Translations under genes and position numbers: made by a program
The notes under the pieces: model-generated
What the model was told of the DNA's origin: nothing
What the model saw: the letters and a program-made list of their open reading frames with translations, nothing else
Databases searched by the model: none
Source: an uncultured Candidatus Binatia bacterium
GTDB lineage: Bacteria; Desulfobacterota; Binatia; Bin18
DNA length: 64,000 bases
Assembly (NCBI GenBank): GCA_958296235.1
Contig: OY282457.1
Coordinates: 3,033,338-3,097,337 of the forward strand
Direction of reading: 5' to 3'
In this document: positions 34,411 through 43,055 of the stretch, piece after piece
Position numbering within the stretch: position 1 is the first letter of the stretch
How the letters are laid out: each line of letters starts with the position of its first letter

Positions 34411-35646
34411 ATGGCGATACACACACACCACGACACGGAGGCCGGCACGAGCGGCACAGTCTGGCACGAGGCTTACCCGGAACTTGGAACCGGGCCGATT
34501 CCGATTGAGCCGTGTGTTTCAGCCGAATACTTCGAGCTGGAGCGAGAGCGCATTTATAAGAACACCTGGCTCAATGTGGGCCGCATTGAACAGCTGCCTC
34601 GGCCTGGGGACTATTTTGTCAAAGACCTGCCCGTATGTGACACGTCGGTTATCCTGACGCGCGGCCGGGACGGCGTCCTGCAAGCGTTCCATAATATGTG
34701 TTCCCACCGGGGTAATAAGATCGTCTGGGAGCAGCATGGCTCGTGTCAGAATTTTACGTGTAAATTCCACGGCTGGAGCTACAGTCTCGACGGCAGCCTG
34801 AGATTTATTCCAGATGAAGAACGCTTTTGCGATCTCAAAAAAGACCGGCTCGGTCTGACGCCGATAAAGGTCGAGATGTGGGAAGGCTTTATTTTTATTA
34901 ACCTCAACCCGACTCCTGCGGAAACCCTCACCGAACATCTCGGCGAGCTTGGAGCCGGCCTGGAGGGCTATCCGTTTGCGCGCCTGACGACCTGCTATGC
35001 CTGGTCTACGGAACTGAAGGCCAACTGGAAGGTGCTCAAAGACGCCTTTCACGAAGCCTATCATGTGCCCTTCTTACATAAGCGTTCCCTGCCCGATTCG
35101 TTTACCAGCCCGGACAACCCGTATGCGCACGCTTTTGCGTTCAGGCTGTATGAACGCAACCACCGCATGTCCGTCTTCGGGAATCCTGGCCATCAGCCGA
35201 GCCCGGTCGAACTCCTGGCCCATCGCTTCGGCGCGTCGATTGTCAAGCGTGACTGGGAGATGGCTGACTTGCCGCCGGGGGTGAATCCGACCCGGAGTCA
35301 GTTCTGGGCCTTTGACGCCAATATGATTTTCCCCAATTTTGATGTGTTTGTTTTTGACGGCACCTATCTGACGCATCATTTCTGGCCACTCGCGCCGGAC
35401 CGGACCCTCTGGGAAGTCAAGACGTATTTCCCCGCCGCCCAGAACACGGCGCAGCGTTTCAGCCAGGAGTACAGCAAGGTGCTCCTGCGCGAGGCACTCC
35501 TGGAGGATGCCAGTACCCTGGAAGCAACCCAATCCATGCTGGGCTCAGGCGCGAAAAAAGAATTTATCCTCCAGGACCAGGAACTCCTCGTCCGGCACGG
35601 ACATAAAGTCATAGAGGATATGGTCGGTTTCTACCGAAGGCCATAG
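34411..35646 (+). CDS. Rieske oxygenase alpha subunit, paralogue 1
   Basis: A 411-residue Rieske non-heme iron oxygenase. The cluster ligands are CSHRGN and CKFHGW. The catalytic iron motif is DAFHEAYHVPFLH. The domain order and FINLNPTPAETL segment fit single-component-type aromatic-ring or alkyl-amine oxygenases. No beta subunit or reductase is next to it. An 11-residue poly-His-containing N terminus (MAIHTHHDTE) is unusual. A paralogue lies 150 bases downstream. Confidence 0.93.
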   Translation: MAIHTHHDTEAGTSGTVWHEAYPELGTGPIPIEPCVSAEYFELERERIYKNTWLNVGRIEQLPRPGDYFVKDLPVCDTSVILTRGRDGVLQAFHNMCSHRGNKIVWEQHGSCQNFTCKFHGWSYSLDGSLRFIPDEERFCDLKKDRLGLTPIKVEMWEGFIFINLNPTPAETLTEHLGELGAGLEGYPFARLTTCYAWSTELKANWKVLKDAFHEAYHVPFLHKRSLPDSFTSPDNPYAHAFAFRLYERNHRMSVFGNPGHQPSPVELLAHRFGASIVKRDWEMADLPPGVNPTRSQFWAFDANMIFPNFDVFVFDGTYLTHHFWPLAPDRTLWEVKTYFPAAQNTAQRFSQEYSKVLLREALLEDASTLEATQSMLGSGAKKEFILQDQELLVRHGHKVIEDMVGFYRRP

Positions 35647-35798
35647 GCCCCGGCTGTGCGTTATTGACCAAAAAACTCTGCCGTGTTTTAAGTTTGTTCT
35701 CCACCATGCCGAGCCTGTTCTGCTCCCGTTCTCGATCAAAGAGTACGGACACGACACCGGACTATGGAATAAGAAGACCACAACAGGGAGGAAAGAGA

Positions 35799-37088
35799 AT
35801 GAGTGCAACACCAAACGGAACTCCGGCAAACGGCAACGGCGCGGCCGGCGGCTATAAATGGCACAATAAATATCCCCACCTCGGGACCGGCCCGGTTTCG
35901 GCGGATGTGTTCACCTCGCAAGAGCAATTTGAGTTGGAACGGGAGCGCATCTTCAAGAAAGTCTGGCTGAACGTCGGGCGGGTGGAACGGATTCCCAATC
36001 CGGGCGACTATTTTGTGCAAGACCTGGCCGTGTGCAATACCTCGGTCATTGTCGTCCGCGGCAAAGACGGGGCGGTCCATGCTTTTCATAATATGTGCTC
36101 GCACCGGGGGAATAAAATCGCGTGGGATCAGGGCGGGACGTGCCAGAATTTCACCTGCAAGTTCCACGGCTGGAGTTACGGCCTGGACGGGAAGTTGAAG
36201 TTCGTGCCTGACGAGGAGAGCTTTTTCGATCTCAAGAAAGAGACCCTGGGCCTGACACGGGTAGCGGTGGACGTGTGGGAAGGCTTTATCTTCATCAATG
36301 TCGATCCCAATCCGACCGAGACCTTACCGGAGTATCTGGGCGACCTGGCAACCGGACTGGAGGGCTATCCGTTTGGCGAATTCTCAACTACCAGCACCTC
36401 GTGGACCTCGGAGGTGAACGCCAACTGGAAAGTCATCAAGGATGCCTTTCAGGAAGTGTACCATATTGCCTTTTTGCACAAACGCTCCATCCCGGACTCG
36501 TTTACCAGCAAAGACAACCCCTACGCCCACAGCCTGGATGTCACCCTGTATCCGCGCCACGGCAGTATGTCGCTGTTCGGCAGCGCAGACTACAAACCGA
36601 GTCCGGTTGCCAAACTGGCGGCCCAGCATGGCGAGATTGTCATCCGCAGCGACTTTTCGATGGACGGCCTGCCGGCAGGGGTAAATCCGCTGCGGAGCGA
36701 GGCCTGGTCGCTGGACCTGAACGTCATCTTCCCGGCCTTCTTCGTCGATGTTTCTCAGGGGTCGTATTTTACCCATCAGTTCATGCCGATTGGCGTGGAT
36801 AAGACGCTGTGGACCTCGACCCAGTACTATACCAGGGCGACCACGCCGGGGCGGCGTTTCAGTCAGGAATACGGCAACGTGATCTTCCGCGATATTATCA
36901 TGGAAGATGGCCGGACCTTTGAGGAAACCCAGTCCATGCTCTCGTCTGGCGCGAAAAAAGAGTTTTACCTGCACGACGAAGAGATTCTCGTCCGTCACAG
37001 CCACCACGTCATCGACCAGATGCTCAAGGGGCAACCCGTCGATGCGGCGTTTGCGGCCAATGGAAAGGAGGCGGCTTCCCATGCCTGA
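35799..37088 (+). CDS. Rieske oxygenase alpha subunit, paralogue 2
   Basis: A 429-residue paralogue of the preceding gene, with the same CSHRGN, CKFHGW and DAFQEVYHIAFLH motifs. In the iron site the first HxxxH-type position reads QEVYH, so Gln replaces the first His of the paralogue's HEAYH, while the ligand His of YH and the later FLH remain. The N terminus is a Gly/Asn-rich linker (TPNGTPANGNGAAGG). The ATG at 35799 has GGGAGGAAAG. The stop overlaps the start of the small partner gene by 8 bases. Confidence 0.92.
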   Translation: MSATPNGTPANGNGAAGGYKWHNKYPHLGTGPVSADVFTSQEQFELERERIFKKVWLNVGRVERIPNPGDYFVQDLAVCNTSVIVVRGKDGAVHAFHNMCSHRGNKIAWDQGGTCQNFTCKFHGWSYGLDGKLKFVPDEESFFDLKKETLGLTRVAVDVWEGFIFINVDPNPTETLPEYLGDLATGLEGYPFGEFSTTSTSWTSEVNANWKVIKDAFQEVYHIAFLHKRSIPDSFTSKDNPYAHSLDVTLYPRHGSMSLFGSADYKPSPVAKLAAQHGEIVIRSDFSMDGLPAGVNPLRSEAWSLDLNVIFPAFFVDVSQGSYFTHQFMPIGVDKTLWTSTQYYTRATTPGRRFSQEYGNVIFRDIIMEDGRTFEETQSMLSSGAKKEFYLHDEEILVRHSHHVIDQMLKGQPVDAAFAANGKEAASHA

Positions 37089-37407
37089 GACCCGCTTACC
37101 CGAGCAGTTCCGGGATTTGGAACAATGGATAGGGTGGTCGTTGGAAACCGAAGGCGAACGGAGCGACCGCCGTCAGGCCAGCGCTATGGAAGACATCACC
37201 GCCTTTTATGAGGCCATGCTGGCGCGCATGGACGAGGCGCTGTCCTATCTGGAGCAGTTCAGCCTGGAAGAACTCCCGGACGACGCCAGGCGCTTGTTTT
37301 ATCTCACGCTGTCCTTGGCGGAAGTGGCGCCGGCGGTTGAGCAGTTCGGCCAACCCAGCGTGGTGGACGGCTACGACATCAAACGCTTTGTCGCCACCCA
37401 CAGATAG
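37081..37407 (+). CDS. Small protein associated with Rieske oxygenase (108 aa)
   Basis: An unrecognised acidic helical protein with DEALSYLEQFSLEELPDDARRLF then TLSLAEVAPAVEQFGQP. It overlaps the Rieske paralogue 2 by 8 bases and has AAAGGAGG upstream, so it is translated together with it. A C-terminal piece of a second copy survives at 40279-40383. It may be an assembly or regulatory partner of the oxygenase; this is inferred only from linkage. Confidence 0.75.
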   Translation: MPETRLPEQFRDLEQWIGWSLETEGERSDRRQASAMEDITAFYEAMLARMDEALSYLEQFSLEELPDDARRLFYLTLSLAEVAPAVEQFGQPSVVDGYDIKRFVATHR

Positions 37408-37457
37408 GGCAGGCGGCAGCCGCGCACGACTCCGCAGGCCAGGAGGGAGCTATGAAA
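37408..37457. repeat. 50-bp leader repeat, copy 1
   Basis: The stretch from just after the small gene's stop through ATGAAA of the LLM gene. It matches 38553-38602 at 44 of 50 positions, including the RBS (AGGAG) and the start codon. It marks an old duplication unit boundary. Confidence 0.8.
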
Positions 37458-38552
37458 GTCGGTGTTGATATCATTCATCAGAACCTGGGTCGGCCGCAGC
37501 CCGACCACGAGGTATATCGGGAAGAACAACGCTTGGCCGACCTGGTTGAGCCCCTGGGCTTCGATTCGTTGTGGAGCGTGGAGCACCACTTCGACGATTA
37601 CACCATGGTGCCTGATGTGCTCCAATACCTGACTTTCATGGCCGCCCGGACCACGCGTATCCAACTTGGCAGCGCGGTCGTGGTGCTGCCGTGGCACGAC
37701 CCGGTGCGCGTCGCCGAGCAGATCGCCATGCTCGATATTCAGTCCGGCGGACGGCTGCTGCTCGGCTTTGGTCGAGGGGCCGCTCAGATTGAATATGACG
37801 GCTTTCGCGTAGCTATGGATACGTCGCGGGCGCGCTTTACCGAGGCTGCCGAGGTAGTCACCAAGGCCCTCATGAACGAACGCTTCTCGCATACTGGCGA
37901 GTTTTTTCAGATCCCTGAAATGAGTATCCGACCGCAGCCCGCTACCGACTTTACGGGCCGGATGTATGGCGCGGCCATCAGCCCCGAGTCCGCCGAGATG
38001 ATGGCCCGGCTCGGTTTTGGGGTGCTGGTGATTCCGCAGCGCGACTGGGACACCACCGCCGAAGAGTTGGAACGCTATAATGCCATCTGTCGAGGCTTGG
38101 GCCAGGAGCCGGTCAAGCCCATTGTCGGCTGCTTTGTCTATGTTGACGACACCGAGGCCAAGGCTATGGATGGCGCCCGGAAATATATGGGCGCCTATTG
38201 GCAGTCGGCGGATGAGCACTACCGTTTTTCGCACGGCGCGCACGCCGGCGTGAAAGGCTACGAATACTACGACAAAATGGGTCAGGCCAGCAAACAGATG
38301 GGGCCGCAGGCGGTCAACGATTATTTCATCAGTTTTCAGTGCGTGGGCACGCCCGAGATGTGTTTGGAGAAGATCGAGTTCATTCGGAACAAGGTCGATA
38401 CCGAACACTTCATCGGTATTTTCAAATACGGCGGGATGCCCATACAGCGTGCGGAAGAGAATCTGCGCCGTTTTGCCGCAGACGTGATGCCGGGATTACA
38501 CAGGGAAGACTTTCGCGTCCACACCGAGCCCGCCGCGGCCGTCGCCGATTAA
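37452..38552 (+). CDS. LLM class flavin-dependent oxidoreductase
   Basis: A 366-residue luciferase-like enzyme: FDSLWSVEHHFDDYTMVPD, the VVVLPWHDPVRVAEQIAMLD core, GGRLLLGFGRGAAQIEYDGF and a C-terminal FKYGGMPIQRAEENLRRFAADVMP. The long-form architecture fits FMNH2- or F420-dependent monooxygenases. It follows Rieske paralogue 2 and the small protein with a 44-base spacer, so it is probably in the same operon. Its leader is duplicated just after its stop. Confidence 0.93.
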   Translation: MKVGVDIIHQNLGRPQPDHEVYREEQRLADLVEPLGFDSLWSVEHHFDDYTMVPDVLQYLTFMAARTTRIQLGSAVVVLPWHDPVRVAEQIAMLDIQSGGRLLLGFGRGAAQIEYDGFRVAMDTSRARFTEAAEVVTKALMNERFSHTGEFFQIPEMSIRPQPATDFTGRMYGAAISPESAEMMARLGFGVLVIPQRDWDTTAEELERYNAICRGLGQEPVKPIVGCFVYVDDTEAKAMDGARKYMGAYWQSADEHYRFSHGAHAGVKGYEYYDKMGQASKQMGPQAVNDYFISFQCVGTPEMCLEKIEFIRNKVDTEHFIGIFKYGGMPIQRAEENLRRFAADVMPGLHREDFRVHTEPAAAVAD

Positions 38553-38602
38553 GGCAGGCGTCAGCCGCGCACGACCCCGCGGGTCAGGAGAGAGCCATGA
38601 AA
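38553..38602. repeat. 50-bp leader repeat, copy 2
   Basis: Second copy of the LLM leader with RBS and ATGAAA. Here it drives not an LLM gene but the secreted-protein frame. This suggests that a tandem LLM duplicate was once downstream and was replaced. Confidence 0.8.
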
Positions 38603-38644
38603 TTCAGTTTTGCGCGCGGTGCGCCGGCGGGGTACATAGCCGAC

Positions 38645-39214
38645 ATGAAAACCCTCTTTGTTCTCGTAGCCGTTGTTACCCTGGCCGGTTCTCTTGCTTG
38701 GGCTGATACGTCCTCCAGTGTCGACGCCAAAAACACTAAGAAGTACGGGAACTGTGGTGTGCTCACCGGCGTGGATATGTTCACGGATGAAGAGGTTCAC
38801 GTATTCGGCTGTCTCGAAGAGACCTTGACCGATAAGACGGAAATAATCATCTTCAGCGACGCAAAAGGTCTCAACGTTGCCCTCAGCAAGGGATTGCAGT
38901 TTCACATCGAAGAGCGCATCCCCGTCGCCATCCGTATTGATAAAGGCAATCTCATCAAACGGGACGCCCACTGGAACAACTCCGCCTCAAGCGCCTTTAT
39001 CTTCGACGAGCAACTAGCCCGCCAACTCCTACACGATCTCGCCCGCGGTCAGCGCGCGGCTATCCAGGTGGGAGACGAACGCGGCAACGTCCGGCTGAAC
39101 GGCTCAGGCAAGGCTGTTGCCGACTTCCGCCAACGGCTTGGACTCCCGGCCCAGGAGACCTTGACCCCCCAGCAACGCCAGACACTCGAAATCCCCGTCC
39201 ATAAACACCAGTGA
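38645..39214 (+). CDS. Secreted hypothetical protein
   Basis: A 189-residue protein with a clear signal peptide (MKTLFVLVAVVTLAGSLAWA, cleavage after residue 20). The mature part is charged and has two cysteines (CGVLTG, FGCLEE) that could form a disulfide. No family is recognised. An in-frame ATG at 38597, inside the duplicated LLM leader and with its RBS, could add 16 residues; 38645 gives the normal signal-peptide start. It is the first gene of a 1.7-kb block foreign to the catabolic cluster. Confidence 0.7.
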   Translation: MKTLFVLVAVVTLAGSLAWADTSSSVDAKNTKKYGNCGVLTGVDMFTDEEVHVFGCLEETLTDKTEIIIFSDAKGLNVALSKGLQFHIEERIPVAIRIDKGNLIKRDAHWNNSASSAFIFDEQLARQLLHDLARGQRAAIQVGDERGNVRLNGSGKAVADFRQRLGLPAQETLTPQQRQTLEIPVHKHQ

Positions 39215-39239
39215 AGTGGCAACCGCGCCAGAGGGCAGA

Positions 39240-39890
39240 ATGCGCTCTTTCTCCGATTTGGATGAGGCCGTTGTCGTAGACGTAGAGACAACCGGGTTAT
39301 CGCCAGAAACAGATCGGATCATATCCGTATCTATGTTGCGGGTGCGATTTTCCTCACTTCAACGCAACCCCAACCATCTGGAGGGAGACACGCTGGACGC
39401 GGAGTTCGACCCGCAGCGCAAGATTCCAGTGGCAGCTACGCGGGTTCACGGCATCACGAACGAGGATGTCGCTGACAAAGGCCCGTTTGCCGAGAGCGCC
39501 CAGCAGCTTCGGGATTTCATCGGCACCTGTCCGATTGTCGCCCACAATGCAGCTTTTGACAAAGCGTTCTTGAACGCCGAGTTCAAGCGCGCAGGAGTGA
39601 GAACATTGCAGCGGAATAAGAGCTACTGCACGATGCTGCGCTATCAAGACATGAACGGTGGCCGGCGCACAGGCAGCAGCTTGGATGCAGTTGTGCAACA
39701 GTTCGGTATTCCTGGGCGTAGCGGTCGGCTCCATCTGGCTGGTGAAGACGTGCGCCTTACCTGCGCTATAGCGCGAGAATTCTACCTGATAGACAACGGG
39801 TTAATAGCGGCCCCCTCAAGGCGGAATGGGAGGCCCGTTCGTGCGAAACCCGGACTCTTCAGAGCCTTCTGGGATTTCGTGATGAGGTAG
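39240..39890 (+). CDS. DEDDh 3'-5' exonuclease (DNA polymerase III epsilon-like)
   Basis: A 216-residue exonuclease. The acidic motifs are VVDVETTG, RVHGITNEDV, IVAHNAAFDKAFLNAEF and HLAGEDVRLT, giving the DEDDh set. Short solitary versions act in DNA repair or are carried by mobile elements. It lies between a secreted protein and a winged-helix-like gene within the putative insertion. A GTG at 39216 is an alternative start. Confidence 0.88.
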   Translation: MRSFSDLDEAVVVDVETTGLSPETDRIISVSMLRVRFSSLQRNPNHLEGDTLDAEFDPQRKIPVAATRVHGITNEDVADKGPFAESAQQLRDFIGTCPIVAHNAAFDKAFLNAEFKRAGVRTLQRNKSYCTMLRYQDMNGGRRTGSSLDAVVQQFGIPGRSGRLHLAGEDVRLTCAIAREFYLIDNGLIAAPSRRNGRPVRAKPGLFRAFWDFVMR

Positions 39891-39935
39891 AGATAGTATA
39901 GTGATGGCATAGCAAATCGCCGTACTGGAGGACCA

Positions 39936-40214
39936 ATGAATTTTACGGACCTAGAATACGTCATCCTCGATGTGCTTGCTGACTCTCAGAAGAAATTTTG
40001 GACAGAGCAAGACCTGCGTGTAGAACTCCGCACGCGTAAAGTGCCCCTACCCTCCCAAGAACCATCCGAGCCTACCCTCTATGACATCGTAGAGCGGCTA
40101 CGCGGTTTTGTTGACTTTCGACCACTATCTACAACCAAGCATCGCAGCTTCACCAGCTTGCACCTGACACACGCCGGTCGTGACAAAGTTGCAGAACTAC
40201 GGGAAGGGAGGTAG
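39936..40214 (+). CDS. Hypothetical winged-helix-like protein (92 aa)
   Basis: A 92-residue protein: LEYVILDVLADSQKKFWTEQDLRVELR followed by TLYDIVERLRGF and TSLHLTHAGRDKVAEL. The helix-helix-wing pattern suggests a small DNA-binding protein. CTGGAGGACC precedes the ATG. No family recognised. It ends the foreign block that interrupts the catabolic cluster. Confidence 0.65.
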   Translation: MNFTDLEYVILDVLADSQKKFWTEQDLRVELRTRKVPLPSQEPSEPTLYDIVERLRGFVDFRPLSTTKHRSFTSLHLTHAGRDKVAELREGR

Positions 40215-40278
40215 CCATGCTTCTCTATCTGCTCTTCAGAGATATTAGGGTTCCCGACTGGCCGACCGCGGAGTCAAT

Positions 40279-40383
40279 ATGACCCTCTCGCTCGCCGAGA
40301 TTGCGCCGGCGGTCGAGATGTTTGGACAGCCGCGAGAAGATGATACGTTTGATCCGTTTCGGTTTGTTCCACAACATCACTAA
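40279..40383 (+). pseudogene. C-terminal remnant of the small Rieske-associated protein
   Basis: The frame MTLSLAEIAPAVEMFGQP then REDDTFDPFRFV matches the end of the 108-residue gene at 37081-37407 (TLSLAEVAPAVEQFGQP). Only about 34 residues remain, with no ribosome-binding site. It is the right-hand scar of the block at 38.6-40.3 kb. Confidence 0.75.
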
Positions 40384-40394
40384 AGGAGGTCGGT

Positions 40395-40889
40395 ATGATA
40401 CGCCCCGAACGGATTGCCCATGTTGTGATTAAGGTGAGCGACCTTGCACGCTCAAAGAAGTTCTACACCGAAGTGCTGGGGATGCAGGTTATGAAAGATA
40501 CGCCTGAAATTGGCGCAGTCTTTTTGTCCAATCATACCCGCGACCATCACGAGATCGCCCTCTTTCAGATCGGTCTGGATGCCAAGTTGCCCCGGCCCGA
40601 CCAGGTCGGACTCGCTCATATTGCCTTTCGGTTGCGGAGCGAAGAGGAACTCAAGGCCGCCTACGAAGAACTCAAGGCCAGAGAGGTGCCGGTGAACTTC
40701 ACGGTGAACCACGGCGTAACCAAGAGCATCTACTTTCGTGACCCGGACGGCCTTGAGCTCGAAGTCTACTGCGACAACCCCATAGAAGAATATGCGGGGA
40801 TGCCCAACTCTTATCTGGGGATGGACAAGCTGGAATTCGCGCAGAACGAGCGCGGCCTGGCGGATATCATCGCCTCGCTCCGGCAGTGA
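40395..40889 (+). CDS. VOC family (glyoxalase/extradiol dioxygenase-like) protein
   Basis: A 164-residue vicinal-oxygen-chelate protein. The paired beta-alpha-beta-beta-beta modules begin RIAHVVIKVSDLARSKKFYTEVLG and later VGLAHIAFRL; metal ligands are His in AHVV, His in LAHIAF and Glu in GLELEVYCD. It resembles catechol-2,3-dioxygenase-like proteins. RBS AAAGGAGGTCGGT is excellent. It is followed by the HpaB-type monooxygenase. Confidence 0.9.
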   Translation: MIRPERIAHVVIKVSDLARSKKFYTEVLGMQVMKDTPEIGAVFLSNHTRDHHEIALFQIGLDAKLPRPDQVGLAHIAFRLRSEEELKAAYEELKAREVPVNFTVNHGVTKSIYFRDPDGLELEVYCDNPIEEYAGMPNSYLGMDKLEFAQNERGLADIIASLRQ

Positions 40890-40924
40890 TCTCTTTATTC
40901 CCCTCACCCTAACCTGGAGTACGC

Positions 40925-42367
40925 ATGGGCATTCGGACCGGCGCACAATATCGAGAAAGTTTGCGAGACGGGCGAAGCATTTATGTGAATGGTGAACGGG
41001 TTCAGGATGTCACGACCTATCCGCCGTTCCAGGGGGTGGTGGATACCATTGCCTCTCTGTACGACCTCCAACACCAGCCTGCGCAGCAGCCCCCGCTGAC
41101 CTACCCGTCACCCAAGGATGGCCAACCGGTCGGACTCTCCTTTCTGATGGCGGACTGTGTCGAAGATGTCGAGCGCCGTGTCCGGGCCGAGGAATTTCGG
41201 GCGGAGCTGACCTGTGGCTTAATGGGCCGGATGCCGGACTTCATGAACGCGCTGGTAACGGACGCCGCGATTGCCGCGCCGTTTATCGGTCAACGCGAGC
41301 CCCGTTTTGGTGAGAATATCCTGCGCTATTACGAAGCCTGCCGGGACGCGGACTGGTGCCTGACCCATACCCTGGTTGACCCCCAGATCGACCGCTCAAA
41401 AGGGCCGGCGGAACAACGTGACCCCGAGGCGGCTTTGCATGTGGTGCGCGAGACGGACAATGGCCTCGTGGTCAGCGGTGCCCGGATGCTTTCCACCCTC
41501 GCCCCCTTTTCCAACGAACTCTGGGTAGGACCGTTCTATCCGCGCAAACCGGGAGAAGAAGCCTATACCCTCTGCTTTGCCGTTCCCATGAATACTCCGG
41601 GACTCAAGTTTATCTGTCGTGAAGCTTACAACACGGGCAGGAGCCGGTTTGACCGCCCGTTGTCGTATCGGTTTGACGAAGAAGATGCCCTCGCGATTTT
41701 CGACACCGTTGAGGTGCCCTGGGAGCGCGTGTTCATCAACGGCGATATCGAGGCCTCCAACTACATCCTTGGCCGAGCGCCCGGCTATGCGCTGCTCCAG
41801 GCGGTCGTTCGCGGAACTGTCAAGCTCCGTTTCATGGCCGGGCTGGCCTGTAGCGTGGCCGAGGCAATCGGTCGGACCAAGGCGCAGCATGTCCAAGCCC
41901 AGCTCGGTGAGTTGGTGGCAAATGTTGAAATTGCCAATGGCCTGCTCCGGGCGGCGGCACACAATGTTGTCACCAATCGGAAAGAAGGGGGGTCGCTCCG
42001 TTCGCTCGCCGCCGCGCTGTGGGTGTTTATTCCCCAGGCGCAGATGCGGGCGGCTGAGGTGATCCGGCAGGTCAGCGGCAGCGGACTGATTATGACCCCT
42101 ACGGAAGGAGATTTGCAGAACCCGGAGATCGCGCCCTATCTCGAACGCTATCTCCAGGGCAAAAACCTGTCGGCGCGCAATCGGGTGCAACTCTTTAAGT
42201 TAGCCTGGGACATGTTGGGTGAGCAGTTCGGGAGCCGTCAGTTGCAGTACGAGTGGTTCTACGCGGGTGATCCCACGTTTACCCGGTCACGTTTTTATCA
42301 CTCGCCAGCGGTGCAAGAGTATAAAGCGATGGTGGAGCGAATCCTGGACGAGGGGAAGAGCGCCTAG
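40925..42367 (+). CDS. 4-hydroxyphenylacetate 3-monooxygenase (HpaB) family protein
   Basis: A 480-residue FADH2-dependent hydroxylase. It has RTGAQYRESLRDGRSIYVNGERV, DWCLTHTLVDPQIDR (substrate loop), VVSGARMLSTLAPFSNELWVG and DTVEVPWERVFINGD. It hydroxylates a phenolic ring using reduced FAD from a reductase that is not encoded here. Together with the VOC gene upstream (35-base gap) it could form a hydroxylation-ring cleavage pair. Confidence 0.93.
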   Translation: MGIRTGAQYRESLRDGRSIYVNGERVQDVTTYPPFQGVVDTIASLYDLQHQPAQQPPLTYPSPKDGQPVGLSFLMADCVEDVERRVRAEEFRAELTCGLMGRMPDFMNALVTDAAIAAPFIGQREPRFGENILRYYEACRDADWCLTHTLVDPQIDRSKGPAEQRDPEAALHVVRETDNGLVVSGARMLSTLAPFSNELWVGPFYPRKPGEEAYTLCFAVPMNTPGLKFICREAYNTGRSRFDRPLSYRFDEEDALAIFDTVEVPWERVFINGDIEASNYILGRAPGYALLQAVVRGTVKLRFMAGLACSVAEAIGRTKAQHVQAQLGELVANVEIANGLLRAAAHNVVTNRKEGGSLRSLAAALWVFIPQAQMRAAEVIRQVSGSGLIMTPTEGDLQNPEIAPYLERYLQGKNLSARNRVQLFKLAWDMLGEQFGSRQLQYEWFYAGDPTFTRSRFYHSPAVQEYKAMVERILDEGKSA

Positions 42368-42371
42368 ACGC

Positions 42372-42396
42372 GCGGGGCAACCCCGGGGTTCCCCGC
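42372..42396. terminator. Hairpin between convergent HpaB-like and VOC genes
   Basis: GCGGGG(C)AACC pairs with GGTTCCCCGC around a CCGG loop: ten base pairs with one bulge. It lies between converging genes and has no T-tract, so termination is tentative. Confidence 0.4.
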
Positions 42397-42417
42397 TGGA
42401 AGGAGTGGTTCGAGAGC

Positions 42418-42954
42418 CTAGCTCGGCGGATTGGTGGAAACGATATCCGGCGTCTCTTCCAAACCAAGCGCGGCAATGGGTGCCTCAAAACGTTCGGTCA
42501 TGACTGCATCCTCGTCGTGAAAGTCCCGGGTGAAGCAGCAGTATTCCATCTGCATACCGTTGGGGTCCTTAAAGTAAATCGACTTGGCCCAGTCGTGATC
42601 CACGACTTCCGAGACCTCCACGCCTTTATCCCGCAGCTCTTGTTTTTTTTCTTCGAGCGCCGCTTCTGTCCCGGCCTCAAAAGCGAAATGGTAGAACGCG
42701 CTCGGGACACCGAGCCCCCGGTTGATGCCGGCGTCGTATTCGACCGGAACATCGGGAATATCCTTGGCTTCCATAAAAGCGAGCAACTGGTCACGGCCCG
42801 TATCAAAAAAGATATGCCGAATGCGGCCACCTTCTTTGATCTTGATAGTGTCGCAACGAACCGGCTTGAAGCCCAGGATGTCTTCGTAAAACTCGCGCGT
42901 CTTATCCAAGTCGAGCGTTGACAATCCAATATGAGAAAAGCCTTTCTTTGTCAT
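42418..42954 (-). CDS. VOC family protein
   Basis: A 178-residue VOC-fold protein. It begins FSHIGLSTLDLDKTREFYEDILG; the second half has FYHFAFEAGTEAALEEKKQEL and IYFKDPNGMQMEYCCFTRDF. Metal ligands (His, His, Glu) are conserved. It resembles glyoxalase/dioxygenase-superfamily proteins of unknown substrate. It converges on the HpaB-like gene; its 5' side is followed by a repeat-rich gap. Confidence 0.88.
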   Translation of the reverse strand: MTKKGFSHIGLSTLDLDKTREFYEDILGFKPVRCDTIKIKEGGRIRHIFFDTGRDQLLAFMEAKDIPDVPVEYDAGINRGLGVPSAFYHFAFEAGTEAALEEKKQELRDKGVEVSEVVDHDWAKSIYFKDPNGMQMEYCCFTRDFHDEDAVMTERFEAPIAALGLEETPDIVSTNPPS

Positions 42955-43055
42955 GACCGAACCCTCCTTTTTCGCGCTGTGGTCCCGCTACTTTTCTGGT
43001 CTACCACAGCTTCTGAATGAAAGAAACCGAGAAAATCGGTCGTGTCTCAGTGTTT
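42955..43055. other. Left part of a 394-base gap, nothing recognised
   Basis: Upstream region of the VOC gene, divergent from the LLM gene at 43349. No promoter or RNA structure is convincing. The rest of the gap is occupied by the multi-hairpin repeat at 43056-43170 and about 180 bases without recognisable features. Confidence 0.4.

Noticed and set aside
37371..38408. 345-residue open frame on the minus strand opposite the LLM gene
   Set aside because: Antisense shadow; the LLM gene on the plus strand has a leader, RBS and family motifs.
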